From Poindextera sp035604135 (GTDB lineage: Bacteria > Pseudomonadota > Alphaproteobacteria > Caulobacterales > Caulobacteraceae): DNA of 64,000 nt. The stretch is taken from NCBI GenBank assembly GCA_035604135.1, contig DATNJB010000060.1, positions 124,001 through 188,000 on the forward strand, written 5' to 3'. A program made the position numbers and the translations under genes. Position 1 is the stretch's first letter; every line of letters begins with the position of its first letter. This document shows positions 8,572 through 17,118 of this stretch, piece after piece. The notes under the pieces are model-generated. The model was not told the origin of the DNA and searched no databases. It was given only the letters and a program-made list of their open reading frames with translations.

Positions 8572-9656
8572 GCGCGGCCCGGCCCGGCCCGGCGCGGCGC
8601 GGCGTGCTCGCAGGCCTGGTCGCGGCGGGCCTGGCGGCGTGCGGGCCGACCTCGCGGAGCCAGCCGGCGATCGCCGAAGTCGCGCTCAAGTCGGTCGCCC
8701 GATTCCCGGTCGGCTGCGCGGTCACCATCGAGCACCTGGCCGATCCGGCCTACCTCGCCGTCCTCACCGAGCAGTTCTCCCAGCTCACGCCGGAGTGGGA
8801 GATGAAGATGGAGTACATCCTAAGCGACGACGGCTCGCTGCGCTTCGACGCACCCGATCAGATCGCCGCCTTCGCCGGCACCCACGGCATGAGCCTCTTT
8901 GGTCACAATCTGGTCTGGTATTCGCAGAGCCCGGCCGCCTTCGAGCGCCTCGATGGGCAGGCGGACGCCTTCGCCAGAGCCTACGACGATTACATCGGCG
9001 CCGTTTGCGGCCGCTATCGCGGGCAGGCGGTGGGCTGGGATGTGGTCAACGAGCCGGTGGCAGAGGACGGCGAGGGTCTGCGGAGCAGTCTCTGGAGCCG
9101 CAACCTCGGCGCCACCGACTATATGCGCCGTGCGTTCGACCGGGCGCATGCGGCCGCGCCCGAGGCCGTGCTGTTCGTCAACGACTACAATCTGGAGAGC
9201 CTGCCCAAGAAGCGCGCGACCTTCCTCAACCTCGCCGAGGCCCTGCTCAAGACCGGCGCGCCGCTCGGCGGTCTTGGAACGCAGTGCCACCTGGCCGCCG
9301 ACCTCGAGCCCGGCGCGCTGACCACCGCGATCACGGAGCTGGCCAGGACGGGCCTGCCGATCCATGTGTCCGAGCTCGACATCTCGCTCAACCGCGCGCG
9401 GGGGATGTTCACCTCCCGCGACGAACTCATCGACCGCCAGTCGCGGCTCGCCGACGAGATCGGCGAGGCCTTCGCGCGGCTGCCTGCCGCACAGCGGTTC
9501 TCGCTGACCGCGTGGGGCTTGCGCGATGGCGATTCCTGGCTCCGTTCGCGGCAGGAGAACCCGTCGCCGCCATGGGACGCGCCGCTGTTCTTCGACGACG
9601 ACGGCCGCCCAAAGCCGCTGCTCGCCGCCTTGGAGCACGGGTTAGGCGGCAGCTAG
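8568..9656 (+). CDS. Glycoside hydrolase family 10 (endo-1,4-beta-xylanase-like) lipoprotein
   Basis: A 362-residue secreted enzyme. The N-terminus has an Arg-rich start, a hydrophobic stretch and a lipobox ending LAAC-G (Cys about 25), so it is probably a lipoprotein. The GH10 barrel follows: FGHNLVWYSQ, then WDVVNEP with the acid/base Glu (about 162), and IHVSELDISL with the nucleophile Glu (about 269). The family cleaves xylan or xylo-oligosaccharides. The GTG start at 8568 overlaps the fliJ stop as GTGA, so translation is probably coupled to the flagellar export genes, which is an odd setting. The stop shares CTAG with the stop of the convergent OsmC fusion gene. Confidence 0.9.
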   Translation: MSAARPGPARRGVLAGLVAAGLAACGPTSRSQPAIAEVALKSVARFPVGCAVTIEHLADPAYLAVLTEQFSQLTPEWEMKMEYILSDDGSLRFDAPDQIAAFAGTHGMSLFGHNLVWYSQSPAAFERLDGQADAFARAYDDYIGAVCGRYRGQAVGWDVVNEPVAEDGEGLRSSLWSRNLGATDYMRRAFDRAHAAAPEAVLFVNDYNLESLPKKRATFLNLAEALLKTGAPLGGLGTQCHLAADLEPGALTTAITELARTGLPIHVSELDISLNRARGMFTSRDELIDRQSRLADEIGEAFARLPAAQRFSLTAWGLRDGDSWLRSRQENPSPPWDAPLFFDDDGRPKPLLAALEHGLGGS

Positions 9657-10930
9657 CCCTCCGACTGGCACGTGGCTTCCATGTCGCGGAAGTGCGTTTC
9701 GGCCGCCGATGCGGCTGGATCGGTCGGCGGATCCTGGCCTGGTGGTCCGAGTTCGGTGGTCTCCACGCGCGCGCCAGCCTCCAAGGTGCGGTGAACCGGA
9801 CACTTGTCGGCGATCTCGTAGAGTCGGGCGCGCTGCTCGGCGTCAAGCGGGCCGTCGAAGCCGATCGCGCGGTGGAAGGTGTCGGGCGGCGTCTGGCCGG
9901 CCAGCTTCTCGTGGCGGACGGCGACGCGGACCCGCTGCAGCGGCCAGTCCTTGCGCCCCGCATACAGGCGCGTCGTCATCGCGGTGCAGGCGCCGAGCCC
10001 TGCGGCCACCAGCTCGTACGGCGTAGGACCCGAACCCAGCCCGCCGACGTCGACCGGCTCGTCGGCGAGGAAGCCGCTGCCGCGCACGCTGACCTCGACC
10101 TGGAACGCCCCGGCGCCCGTCTCCTCGATCTTGACCGCGTCATCGGCGCTCGCGGCCGCGGCGTCGGGCGCGCTCCCCACGTAGCGCGCGGCCCAGGCGG
10201 CAATGACGGCGGCGGCGTAGTCGGCGTCTGCTGGCTTGGTGAGCAGGTGATCGGCGGTGTCGAGCGAGACGAAGCTCTTCGGATGCCGCGCGGCCAGGAA
10301 GATGGCCGAGGCGTTGTCGATCCCGACGATCGCGTCCAGCGGCGAATGCATGATGAGCAGCGCGCGACCGAGATGGCCGATACGCTGGCCGAGCGCCTGC
10401 ATCCGCACGTCGTCGACGAACGCCTTGCCGAGCATGAATGGCCGCCCGCCGATGCTGACTTCGGCGCGGCCCTCCGCCTCGATGGTCTTCACGCGATCGC
10501 CGAGCAGGCGAAGCACGTGCGACGGCTCCGACGGCGCGCCGATGCTTACCACCGCCTTCGCCGAGGCGATGTCGCCGGCCGCCGCCAGCACCGCCGTCCC
10601 GCCGAGGCTGTGGCCGATCAGGAGCGCGGGCGCGACGCCGCGCTCGGCCATGCGGCCGGCGGCCGCGATCAGGTCGGCGACGTTGGAAGAAAAGCCGGTC
10701 GCGGCGAAGTCGCCCTCGCTGTCGCCCAAGCCGGTGAAATCGAAGCGAAGCACGCCGACGCCGATCTCGGCGAGCGCGCGGCTGATGCGGACCGCGGCCT
10801 TGGATGTCTTGTCGCAGGTGAAGCAGTGGGCGAAGAGGGCGAAGGCCCGCGCCGCGCCATCGGGCCGGTCGAGCCGGCCCGAGAGCTTGAGCCCTTGGGC
10901 GTTCTGGAACTCGAACGGCTCGGACCGCAT
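9653..10930 (-). CDS. Alpha/beta hydrolase - OsmC fusion protein
   Basis: A 425-residue two-domain protein. The N-terminal alpha/beta hydrolase (about 1-255) has the nucleophile elbow GHSLGG and an oxyanion region AHCFTCDK. The C-terminal OsmC/Ohr-like domain (about 270-410) carries two conserved cysteines, in GLGACTAMTTR and in ADKCPVHRTLE, the pair that reduces organic hydroperoxides. The fusion is a recognised architecture in proteobacteria; the combined role is probably detoxification of fatty acyl or ester peroxides, but the substrate is not known. The gene lies 27 bp after the GNAT gene on the same strand. Confidence 0.92.
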   Translation of the reverse strand: MRSEPFEFQNAQGLKLSGRLDRPDGAARAFALFAHCFTCDKTSKAAVRISRALAEIGVGVLRFDFTGLGDSEGDFAATGFSSNVADLIAAAGRMAERGVAPALLIGHSLGGTAVLAAAGDIASAKAVVSIGAPSEPSHVLRLLGDRVKTIEAEGRAEVSIGGRPFMLGKAFVDDVRMQALGQRIGHLGRALLIMHSPLDAIVGIDNASAIFLAARHPKSFVSLDTADHLLTKPADADYAAAVIAAWAARYVGSAPDAAAASADDAVKIEETGAGAFQVEVSVRGSGFLADEPVDVGGLGSGPTPYELVAAGLGACTAMTTRLYAGRKDWPLQRVRVAVRHEKLAGQTPPDTFHRAIGFDGPLDAEQRARLYEIADKCPVHRTLEAGARVETTELGPPGQDPPTDPAASAAETHFRDMEATCQSEG

Positions 10931-10957
10931 GCTCGCCCCCCTCGATGGCCTCGCCCT

Positions 10958-11620
10958 TTAGGCGCGCTGACGCCAGTAGACGTAGCTGTACGCCGTGATG
11001 AAGCCTTCGCTCTCGTACAAATCGACGGCTGGCCCGTTCGCCGCTTCCACCTGCAGGAAGGCGGTGTGCGCTCCATTGTCCTGCGCCCAGGCCAACAGCG
11101 AGTGCAATACGCGGCGGGCGAGGCCGCGCCGCTGCGCCCAGGAGGCGGTGCGCATCAGGAAGATCATGGCGAGCTCATCGGTCGCGACGCTCGCGCCCAC
11201 AGCGGCCGGCCGCCCGTCGGCGCCCAGCATCGCGAATGCGCGCGGCGCGGGCGCGCGCGAGCTCACGTCACGCCGCTCGACGAAGTCCGCGGCGCTCGGG
11301 GCGGCTTCGCGCATCGGCTGAAAGAAGGCGTCGCTCGGATGGGCGTCGATGGCGACGTCCGCGTCGGCGCGTTCGGCTGCCAGCGCCCGCGTCATCACCA
11401 GGGTGCGTGTGTCGGGGGCATAGCCGCGGGCGGCGAGGGCTGGGGCGAGCTCCGCCGGCGCCGCCCAGCCGTCCGCCAAACGGAACCAGGCGGGCCGCGC
11501 GCGCTCGGCGTACCAGGCTTCCACGCGGTCGATCGCGATGGCGAGCGCGATTTCGCCCGTCCAGCCGATTGCCCAGGTCGAGTTGACCCGGCCCGACTGG
11601 CCGTCTGTGGCCTGCAACAC
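10958..11620 (-). CDS. GNAT family N-acetyltransferase, probably 5'-damaged
   Basis: A 220-residue open frame from GTG at 11620. The C-terminal half is a GNAT acetyl-CoA-binding fold: FLMRTASWAQRRGLARRVLHSLL (pyrophosphate loop), FLQVEAANGPAVDLYESEGF, and a final YVYWR strand. The codon directly before the GTG is TGA, and upstream of it the same frame encodes WPARERQPAFG. Relatives usually read WPA...GW.L...G...R.NS here, so the TGA stands where a conserved Trp is expected. The protein as annotated would lack about 30 N-terminal residues and has no visible ribosome binding site. It is either a pseudogene or a truncated but translated enzyme. Substrate unknown. Confidence 0.72.
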   Translation of the reverse strand: MLQATDGQSGRVNSTWAIGWTGEIALAIAIDRVEAWYAERARPAWFRLADGWAAPAELAPALAARGYAPDTRTLVMTRALAAERADADVAIDAHPSDAFFQPMREAAPSAADFVERRDVSSRAPAPRAFAMLGADGRPAAVGASVATDELAMIFLMRTASWAQRRGLARRVLHSLLAWAQDNGAHTAFLQVEAANGPAVDLYESEGFITAYSYVYWRQRA

Positions 11621-11709
11621 TCAGCCGAACGCCGGCTGGCGCTCGCGGGCTGGCCAAGCGAGGAGCGCGGCGCGATCGAGTCGCTCGATGTCAGAGGCGG
11701 CCGCCTGGG
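11621..11709 (-). pseudogene. N-terminal remnant of the GNAT gene, ended by in-frame TGA
   Basis: The frame of the GNAT gene continues upstream of the TGA (11621-11623) with sequence typical of a GNAT N-terminus (SDIERLDRAALLAWPARERQ). No ATG, GTG or TTG lies in frame; a CTG overlaps the DUF4282 stop as CTGA, where an ATGA overlap would be normal. Two apparent lesions (start loss and Trp to stop) within 90 bp suggest decay. Confidence 0.6.
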
Positions 11710-12081
11710 TCAGGCGGGCTTGTCGCCGCGCGCGGCTTCCTCCTGTCGGCGCAGCGCGCGCAGATCCTCGGCGATGCGGAACACCGCGATGTAGAACTCG
11801 CAGGTCCCGCGCCAGATCAGCGCCAGCGCCGCGACAATCAGAAGGCCGCCGACCACCACCGGCACGCCGATGAGGAGGCTGGTCCAGTCCCGCGCGACGA
11901 TGCCGCGGATGGCGAAACCGACGCCGGCGCCGAGCGCCGAGAAGCCAAACAGCGCCACGACGCCAAGGCCGGCCCAATAGATCAGGTGCACGACCGGTCC
12001 GGTCTGCAGCTTTTCGAAGGTGAGGATGTCCCAGATCAACGAGTTCGCCGTTGAGCGGCTTCGGGTGATCGTTGGGCGCAT
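11710..12081 (-). CDS. DUF4282 domain membrane protein
   Basis: A 123-residue protein. After a polar N-terminus come a short amphipathic piece (WDILTFEKLQTGPVVHLIYW) and two hydrophobic helices (about 36-60 and 71-92), then RGTCEFYIAVFRIAEDL and a charged tail. That arrangement, with the Cys-Glu-Phe-x3-Phe-Arg motif after the second helix, matches DUF4282. The function of the family is not known. The ATG at 12081 has AGGA about 8 nt upstream. It follows the efflux operon by 107 bp; that gap holds a GC-rich inverted repeat (CCGGGG/CCCCGG) that could be a weak terminator. Confidence 0.78.
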   Translation of the reverse strand: MRPTITRSRSTANSLIWDILTFEKLQTGPVVHLIYWAGLGVVALFGFSALGAGVGFAIRGIVARDWTSLLIGVPVVVGGLLIVAALALIWRGTCEFYIAVFRIAEDLRALRRQEEAARGDKPA

Positions 12082-12188
12082 GATGGTCCTGGAGCTTGCA
12101 GTGGGCGCCGGGGCTGCCGGAGGACCCCGGCCCGGTTCGCTAGCAGTGTCCAGGCCGTCCTGCAACGCAAAGCCGCCGCGCGGGCGCG

Positions 12189-13733
12189 TCAGTGGCTCGC
12201 CCCCATCGACATGCCTGCGATGTTCGGCTTCGGCGAAAGCCAGACCGCCAAGGCGGCGACGACGAACACGATGCTGGTCAGGAAGAACATCTGATCGGTC
12301 GCCAACATCACCGCCTGGCTCTGCGTCAGGTTGTCGATCTGCCCGAGCGCCTGGGCCGAAGTCATGCCGCCGTGCATCAGAGTCTGCTGCACTCTGGCCG
12401 GATCGTTCAGCGCGCCAGCCATGTTGGCGTGGTTGCGGGCTCCGGCATTCTCCCAGAGGGTCGTGATGATCGAGGTCGAAAAAGCGGCCGACGTCGTGCG
12501 GAGGAAGTTGGAGAGCCCCGCGGCCGACGCCATCTCCTGCGGCAAGACTGCGGACAGCGCGATCTGGGTCGTGGGGATGAAGAAGAAGGGCATCGCCAGG
12601 CCTTGGGCAAGGAAGGTGAGCGCGATGGTCCAATAGTTGGCGTTGCTGGCGAAGCCGGTGCGGATGAGCGCGACGGCGCCCAGCCACAGCACCCCGAAGC
12701 TCACCAAGGCGCGACTGTCGAAACGCCGCATCAGCAACGGGACGATCGGGGAGAACACAACGGCCAGGACGCCGCCAAGCGCCGTCGTGTAGCCCGCCCA
12801 GCTGGCGGTGTATCCCATGTTCGTTTGCAGCCAGAGCGGCACCAGCACGATCGAGGAAAAGAAGGCCCCGAATGTCAGCGCGATGGTGATCACCGCACTG
12901 GTGAACCCCCTGTGGCGAAAGACGCGCAGGTCGACGATCGGCTGCGGATCGGTCAACTCCCAGATGAGGAAAGCGACGAATCCGACCACCGCAACGACGG
13001 CCAGGCCGACGATGAACGGCGAGCCGAACCAGTCGAGCTCGCGGCCCTTGTCGAGCGTGATCTGCATGGCGCCGACGAAAACGACGAGCAGGGCTAGGCC
13101 GGCAAAGTCGATGCGTCGCGCTTCGGTCGGCGTGTCGCGGCTGGCCAGCATGCGCCAGGCGAAGAAGCCGCAGACCGCCGCCACCGGCACGTTGATGTAG
13201 AAGACCCAGGGCCAGCCGACGGTGTCGCAAAGGGTGCCGCCCAGGATCGGCCCAGCGATCGGCGCCACCACCGTCGTCATCGACCAAAGGCCCATGGCCT
13301 GACCGCGCTGCTGCACGGGGAAGACCCGCATCATCAGCGTCTGCGACATCGGCATGATCGGGCCGCCGCACACACCTTGCATCACCCGGAACGCGACGAG
13401 GAAGCCCAGAGACGGTGCCATCCCGCACAGCGCCGAGAAAATCCCGAACCCGATCATTCCGAACACGAACACCTTCACCGCCCCGAACCGCCCGGCGAGC
13501 CAGCCGGTCAGCGGCACGACGATCGCTTCGGCGACCGAGTAGGAGGTGATCACCCAGGTGCCCTGGCTGGGCGAGACCGCCATGCCGCCCGCGATGTTCG
13601 GCACCGAGACGTTGGCGATGGTCATGTCGAGCACAACCATGAAATTGCCGACCGCCAGCAGGAAGCCCGCCAGCATGAGCGCGCCGCCCCTGAGCGGCGG
13701 CGGATCGGCGAAAGAGGGCGCGGACTGGGACAT
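12189..13733 (-). CDS. DHA2-family MFS multidrug efflux permease (EmrB-like)
   Basis: A 514-residue inner-membrane transporter with about 14 predicted helices. DHA2 marks are present: FMVVLDMTIANVSVPNI in helix 1, WVITSYSVAEA in helix 2, GRFGAVKVFVFG (motif A) and GPILGGTLCDTVGWPWVFYINV (motif C region). It should export hydrophobic drugs by proton antiport, delivering them to the HlyD-type adaptor encoded just upstream and the NodT-type outer membrane channel. It is the last gene of the three-gene operon, 17 bp after the adaptor gene. The specific substrate is not deducible. Confidence 0.95.
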   Translation of the reverse strand: MSQSAPSFADPPPLRGGALMLAGFLLAVGNFMVVLDMTIANVSVPNIAGGMAVSPSQGTWVITSYSVAEAIVVPLTGWLAGRFGAVKVFVFGMIGFGIFSALCGMAPSLGFLVAFRVMQGVCGGPIMPMSQTLMMRVFPVQQRGQAMGLWSMTTVVAPIAGPILGGTLCDTVGWPWVFYINVPVAAVCGFFAWRMLASRDTPTEARRIDFAGLALLVVFVGAMQITLDKGRELDWFGSPFIVGLAVVAVVGFVAFLIWELTDPQPIVDLRVFRHRGFTSAVITIALTFGAFFSSIVLVPLWLQTNMGYTASWAGYTTALGGVLAVVFSPIVPLLMRRFDSRALVSFGVLWLGAVALIRTGFASNANYWTIALTFLAQGLAMPFFFIPTTQIALSAVLPQEMASAAGLSNFLRTTSAAFSTSIITTLWENAGARNHANMAGALNDPARVQQTLMHGGMTSAQALGQIDNLTQSQAVMLATDQMFFLTSIVFVVAALAVWLSPKPNIAGMSMGASH

Positions 13734-13750
13734 GCCTGCCTGCCGAAAGG

Positions 13751-14905
13751 CTATCGGTTTGTATCGATGTCGACCTTCATCGAAAGGCCAACGCGCAAGG
13801 GGTGGCGCCTGAGCTCGTCGGGATCGAGCGCGATCTTGACCGGCAGCCGCTGGACGACCTTGATCCAGTTGCCGGTGGCGTTCTGCGCCGGGATCACTGC
13901 GAACGCCGAGCCAGTCCCGCCGGCCAGGCCCACCACCCGGCCGTGGAACGTCACGCCGCCCCCGTAGAGGTCGCTGGTCAGCACGGCCGGTTGGCCGAGC
14001 CGCACGTGGCGCAGCTGTTCTTCCTTGAAGTTGGCGTCGACGTAGGCGTCCTGGATCGGCGCCACTGTCATGAGCAGTGCGCCGGAATCGACCCGTTGGC
14101 CGATCTGGACGCTGTTCTTGGCGATCACCCCGTCGATCGGCGCGCGGATCACGGTGCGGTCCAGATCGAGCTTCGCCTGGTCGAGCTTGGCCTGGGCCAG
14201 CGCGACCGCCGGGTTGTCGGCGACGCCGGCGCCGGCGACCAGCGCCTCGGCGCCGCGGGCCTGGCCGATGGCCGCCTTCTGGTCGGCTTCGGCTTCGGCG
14301 ACGGCGGACTGCGCGGCCGCCACCGCATCGCGCGTCTCGTTAAACCGGTTCTGGGCGGCGGTGATCTCATCGCCTGAGACGGCGCCGGCCGCGGCAAGCG
14401 CCTCGCGCCGGCCGAGGTCGGTGCGCGCACGGTCGAAGTCGGACTGGGCGCTTGCGAGTTGAGCACGGGCGTGCGTGACGTCCGCGACTTTGGCCTCCGT
14501 CATGGCGGCCTGGGTGTCGCGGCTGGCGAAGTAGCCTTCGACCTGCCGCTCGGCCTGGCCGAGTTGGGCCTGCGCCTGCGCGACCGCGAGCCTGTAGTCG
14601 GAGGGGTCGATCACGACCAGCACGTCGCCGCGCTTGACCGGCATGGTGTCGCTGGCCGGCGCCTCGATGATCGGGCCGGAGACCAGCGGCGTGACATCGG
14701 CCGTGTCGGCGTTGACGTAAGCGTCGTCGGTCGAGACGTGATGCGATCCGACCAGGAGCCAGTCCAGCCCGAAGATCAGGGCCACGACGACGATGACCGC
14801 TCCGAGCAGGGTGAACAGGCGGCCGCGCGTAAGCCGGCTGCGCGCGCGGGACGGCGTCGCGGCTTCGGCTTGCGTCGGCGGGGCGGTCTCGCTTCGGGCG
14901 TCCAT
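13751..14905 (-). CDS. HlyD/EmrA-type membrane fusion protein
   Basis: A 384-residue periplasmic adaptor. A cytoplasmic N-terminus precedes one transmembrane helix (about 30-50, LLGAVIVVVALIFGLDWLLV). Then come the first biotinyl-lipoyl half (HHVSTDDAYVNAD), a long alpha-helical hairpin (about 100-210), the second lipoyl half (RTVIRAPIDGVIAK) and a beta-barrel domain with DAYVDANFKEEQL, typical of EmrA. It bridges the EmrB-like permease and the NodT-like outer membrane factor. It lies 16 bp after the NodT gene. Confidence 0.95.
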   Translation of the reverse strand: MDARSETAPPTQAEAATPSRARSRLTRGRLFTLLGAVIVVVALIFGLDWLLVGSHHVSTDDAYVNADTADVTPLVSGPIIEAPASDTMPVKRGDVLVVIDPSDYRLAVAQAQAQLGQAERQVEGYFASRDTQAAMTEAKVADVTHARAQLASAQSDFDRARTDLGRREALAAAGAVSGDEITAAQNRFNETRDAVAAAQSAVAEAEADQKAAIGQARGAEALVAGAGVADNPAVALAQAKLDQAKLDLDRTVIRAPIDGVIAKNSVQIGQRVDSGALLMTVAPIQDAYVDANFKEEQLRHVRLGQPAVLTSDLYGGGVTFHGRVVGLAGGTGSAFAVIPAQNATGNWIKVVQRLPVKIALDPDELRRHPLRVGLSMKVDIDTNR

Positions 14906-14921
14906 CGGGCTCTTCCTGTCT

Positions 14922-16367
14922 TCAGGCGCCGGCGTAGCCGCCGCCCAGCGCCCGCACGAGCGCGATGTCGAGGGTGAAGGCGCGCGCTTGCGCGTCGGCG
15001 TAGGCGCGTCGCTCGTCGATCACCGCGGTCTCGGCGGTCAGCACATCGACGTAGGAGGAGAGGCCGCCCTGGTAGCGCAGGCGGGCGACGGCGTAGGCCT
15101 GCTCGCCGGCGTCGAGCGCCGTCTTGCGGTCGGCGAGCTGGCGCTGGGCGGACTGGGCGCTCGTGGCGGAATCGGCGACGTCCTGAAGCGCCTGCACGAG
15201 CGTGGCGTCGTAGTCGGCGACGGCCTCGTCGTACTGGCCGCGCGCGCCGCGATAGGCGCCGCGCAGCTTGCCGCCTTCGAAGATGGGCAGCGTGATGGCT
15301 GGCCCGATGGAGCCGATGGCGGCGGCGGGGCTGAACAGCTGGCTTAAGCCCAGCGACTGCTGGCCGATGTAGGCGCTCAGCGTCAGGTCGGGAAAGAACG
15401 CGGCCTTCGCCACATCGATGCCCTTTGCTGCGGCCTCGACACGCAGGCGCGCGGCGACGATGTCGGGGCGCCGCCCGATCAGGTGCAGGCGCACGTCGGG
15501 AGGCAGGCCGAACGCCTTGACCGGCTGGGGCGCGGGCGGGGCGATGGCGAGGCCGCGGTCCGGCCCCTCGCCGAGCAAGGCGGCGAGCTTGTGCCGGGTC
15601 AATAGGATCTGCTCGTCGAGCGACTCGACATCCGCCTGCGACGCCGGCGTCTGCGCCTCGGCCTGCTTGAGCTCGGCGCGGGTGTCGAGGCCGTTGCGCA
15701 GGCGATCGGCCACCAGCGTCTGAGTTTCCTGGCGGTTGCGCACGCCTTCGGTCGCCGCCGCCCGTTCCGCCGCCAGCCGGGCAAGGTCGCCGTATGCCTG
15801 CGCGACGGCGGTCGACAGCGTGAGCCTGGCTTGCGCCAGATCGGCGCCGGCGGCGTCGCGCTGCGACACCGCTTGCGCCAACGCGGCGCGGTTCTTGCCG
15901 AACAGGTCGAGGTCGTAGGACGCCTCGAGCGCGACGCGCCCCTGGTCCTTGTAGCCCTTGGGCAAGAGCTGTTGGATGAACGGCGGAAAGCCCTCGACGC
16001 GGCTCTGCTCGGTCTCGCTCGCCTGACCGGTCGCGTCGATCAACGGCAGCGTGGCTGCGCCGCTCTGCATGACCTGCGCGTCCGCTTCGCTCAGCCGCGC
16101 CTCGGCCTGCGCGAGCGTCGGCGAGCCCTTGAGCGCCTCTTCGATCAGGGCGGAGAGCTGTGGGTCGCCGTAGGCGTCCCACCAGCGGTCGGTTGGCCAG
16201 GTGTTCTCGGGCGCAGCCAGGCTCGTCTCGGCGGCGAGGTTGGCGATCGCCGTCGGCGTCGGCTTCGGCCCGGCGGCGGGCACGGCCGCGCAGGCGGCAA
16301 GGCCGAACGTGACCACGACGACGAAGGCGCCGAACCCGTGCCGTCGATGCTTGAGGAGGGGGCCCAT
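14922..16367 (-). CDS. NodT-family outer membrane efflux lipoprotein
   Basis: A 481-residue TolC-type channel. The signal peptide ends in a lipobox, LAAC-A (Cys about 26). The two repeated outer membrane efflux domains (about 60-250 and 270-475) have the expected long coiled-coil helices, and RRPDIVAARLRVEAA marks the second repeat. It forms the exit duct of the tripartite pump. It is the first gene of the operon; a perfect 19-bp palindrome lies 24 bp before its ATG, so the divergent TetR protein very probably represses it. Confidence 0.95.
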   Translation of the reverse strand: MGPLLKHRRHGFGAFVVVVTFGLAACAAVPAAGPKPTPTAIANLAAETSLAAPENTWPTDRWWDAYGDPQLSALIEEALKGSPTLAQAEARLSEADAQVMQSGAATLPLIDATGQASETEQSRVEGFPPFIQQLLPKGYKDQGRVALEASYDLDLFGKNRAALAQAVSQRDAAGADLAQARLTLSTAVAQAYGDLARLAAERAAATEGVRNRQETQTLVADRLRNGLDTRAELKQAEAQTPASQADVESLDEQILLTRHKLAALLGEGPDRGLAIAPPAPQPVKAFGLPPDVRLHLIGRRPDIVAARLRVEAAAKGIDVAKAAFFPDLTLSAYIGQQSLGLSQLFSPAAAIGSIGPAITLPIFEGGKLRGAYRGARGQYDEAVADYDATLVQALQDVADSATSAQSAQRQLADRKTALDAGEQAYAVARLRYQGGLSSYVDVLTAETAVIDERRAYADAQARAFTLDIALVRALGGGYAGA

Positions 16368-16390
16368 GCGTCGCGCTCATACGCTTGAAT

Positions 16391-16409
16391 TGACCGTACA
16401 GTACGGTCA
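16391..16409. promoter_or_regulatory. TetR operator 1, perfect 19-bp palindrome
   Basis: TGACCGTAC-A-GTACGGTCA is a perfect inverted repeat with 9-bp arms around a single base. It lies 24 bp from the efflux operon start, in the divergent region shared with the TetR gene. Confidence 0.82.
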
Positions 16410-16443
16410 TACTGCAGAGGCGAACCCAGCCTCGTCAAGCCCG

Positions 16444-16462
16444 AAACCGTACGGTATGGTCA
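16444..16462. promoter_or_regulatory. TetR operator 2, imperfect copy
   Basis: AAACCGTACGGTATGGTCA matches operator 1 at 15 of 19 positions and lies 11 bp before the TetR start codon. Two sites, 53 bp apart centre to centre, would let the regulator control both the pump and itself. Confidence 0.7.
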
Positions 16463-16473
16463 GAGAAATTCTA

Positions 16474-17118
16474 ATGACGACTCAGCTCGCCAATACGGAT
16501 TCGCCTCGCAGTGATGCGAAACGTCGCGCGATCATCGCGGTTGCGCGCGACGCCTTCCTGGCGCGGGGCTACGCGGCGACCTCGATGTCGGAGATCGCCA
16601 CCAGGCTCGGAGGATCCAAGGGCACGCTCTACAACTACTTCCGCTCCAAAGAGGAGCTGTTCGAGGCCTTCATGGTCGAGATCTGCCAAGGTCCGGCTGC
16701 GGAGATCTTCGGCCGCCTCCCGGCGGTCAGCGAGAGCATGGACATCCGCGAGAGTCTCATCGACCTGGGCGCGTCTCTGCTCGAGTTCCTCCTGCGCGAG
16801 GAGATGATCGCGCTCCATCGTTTGGTGGTCGCCGAGGCGGGCCGCTTCCCGGAGCTCGGCCGCATGTTCTACGAGGCGGGTCCTGAGCGCGGCGAAGTGC
16901 GGTTCGCCGAGTTCTTCGAGGGCGCGATCGCCGCTGGCCTCGTGCGCCCGGCCGATCCCAAGATGATGGGCCAGCGCTTGAAGGACCTCGTCCTGTCGGA
17001 CGTCTACCTCCGCCGTCTGTGGGGCGTGCTCGCCCCGCTCAGCGCCAAAGCGCTGCGCGCCCACGTCGCGGAGTCGGTGGACATCTTCCTAAGGGCGTTC
17101 GGCGAGACGACCGCCTAG
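16474..17118 (+). CDS. TetR/AcrR-family repressor of the efflux operon
   Basis: A 214-residue regulator. The helix-turn-helix is in residues about 18-62 (FLARGYAATSMSEIATRLGG, then GTLYNYFRSKEELF). The C-terminal domain resembles the AcrR-type ligand-binding region with ALHRLVVAEAGRFPELGRMFYE. It is divergent from the NodT/HlyD/MFS operon, and two related palindromes lie between. It probably represses the pump until a substrate binds. The ATG at 16474 is chosen because an earlier in-frame ATG at 16456 lies inside operator 2. The stop shares CTAG with the stop of flhA. Confidence 0.92.
   Translation: MTTQLANTDSPRSDAKRRAIIAVARDAFLARGYAATSMSEIATRLGGSKGTLYNYFRSKEELFEAFMVEICQGPAAEIFGRLPAVSESMDIRESLIDLGASLLEFLLREEMIALHRLVVAEAGRFPELGRMFYEAGPERGEVRFAEFFEGAIAAGLVRPADPKMMGQRLKDLVLSDVYLRRLWGVLAPLSAKALRAHVAESVDIFLRAFGETTA

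Noticed and set aside
8639..11794. A 1051-codon open frame on the plus strand running through the GH10 and OsmC fusion genes
   Set aside because: It is Arg-rich and low in normal protein features and runs out of frame or antisense to well-supported genes; a GC-rich artefact.
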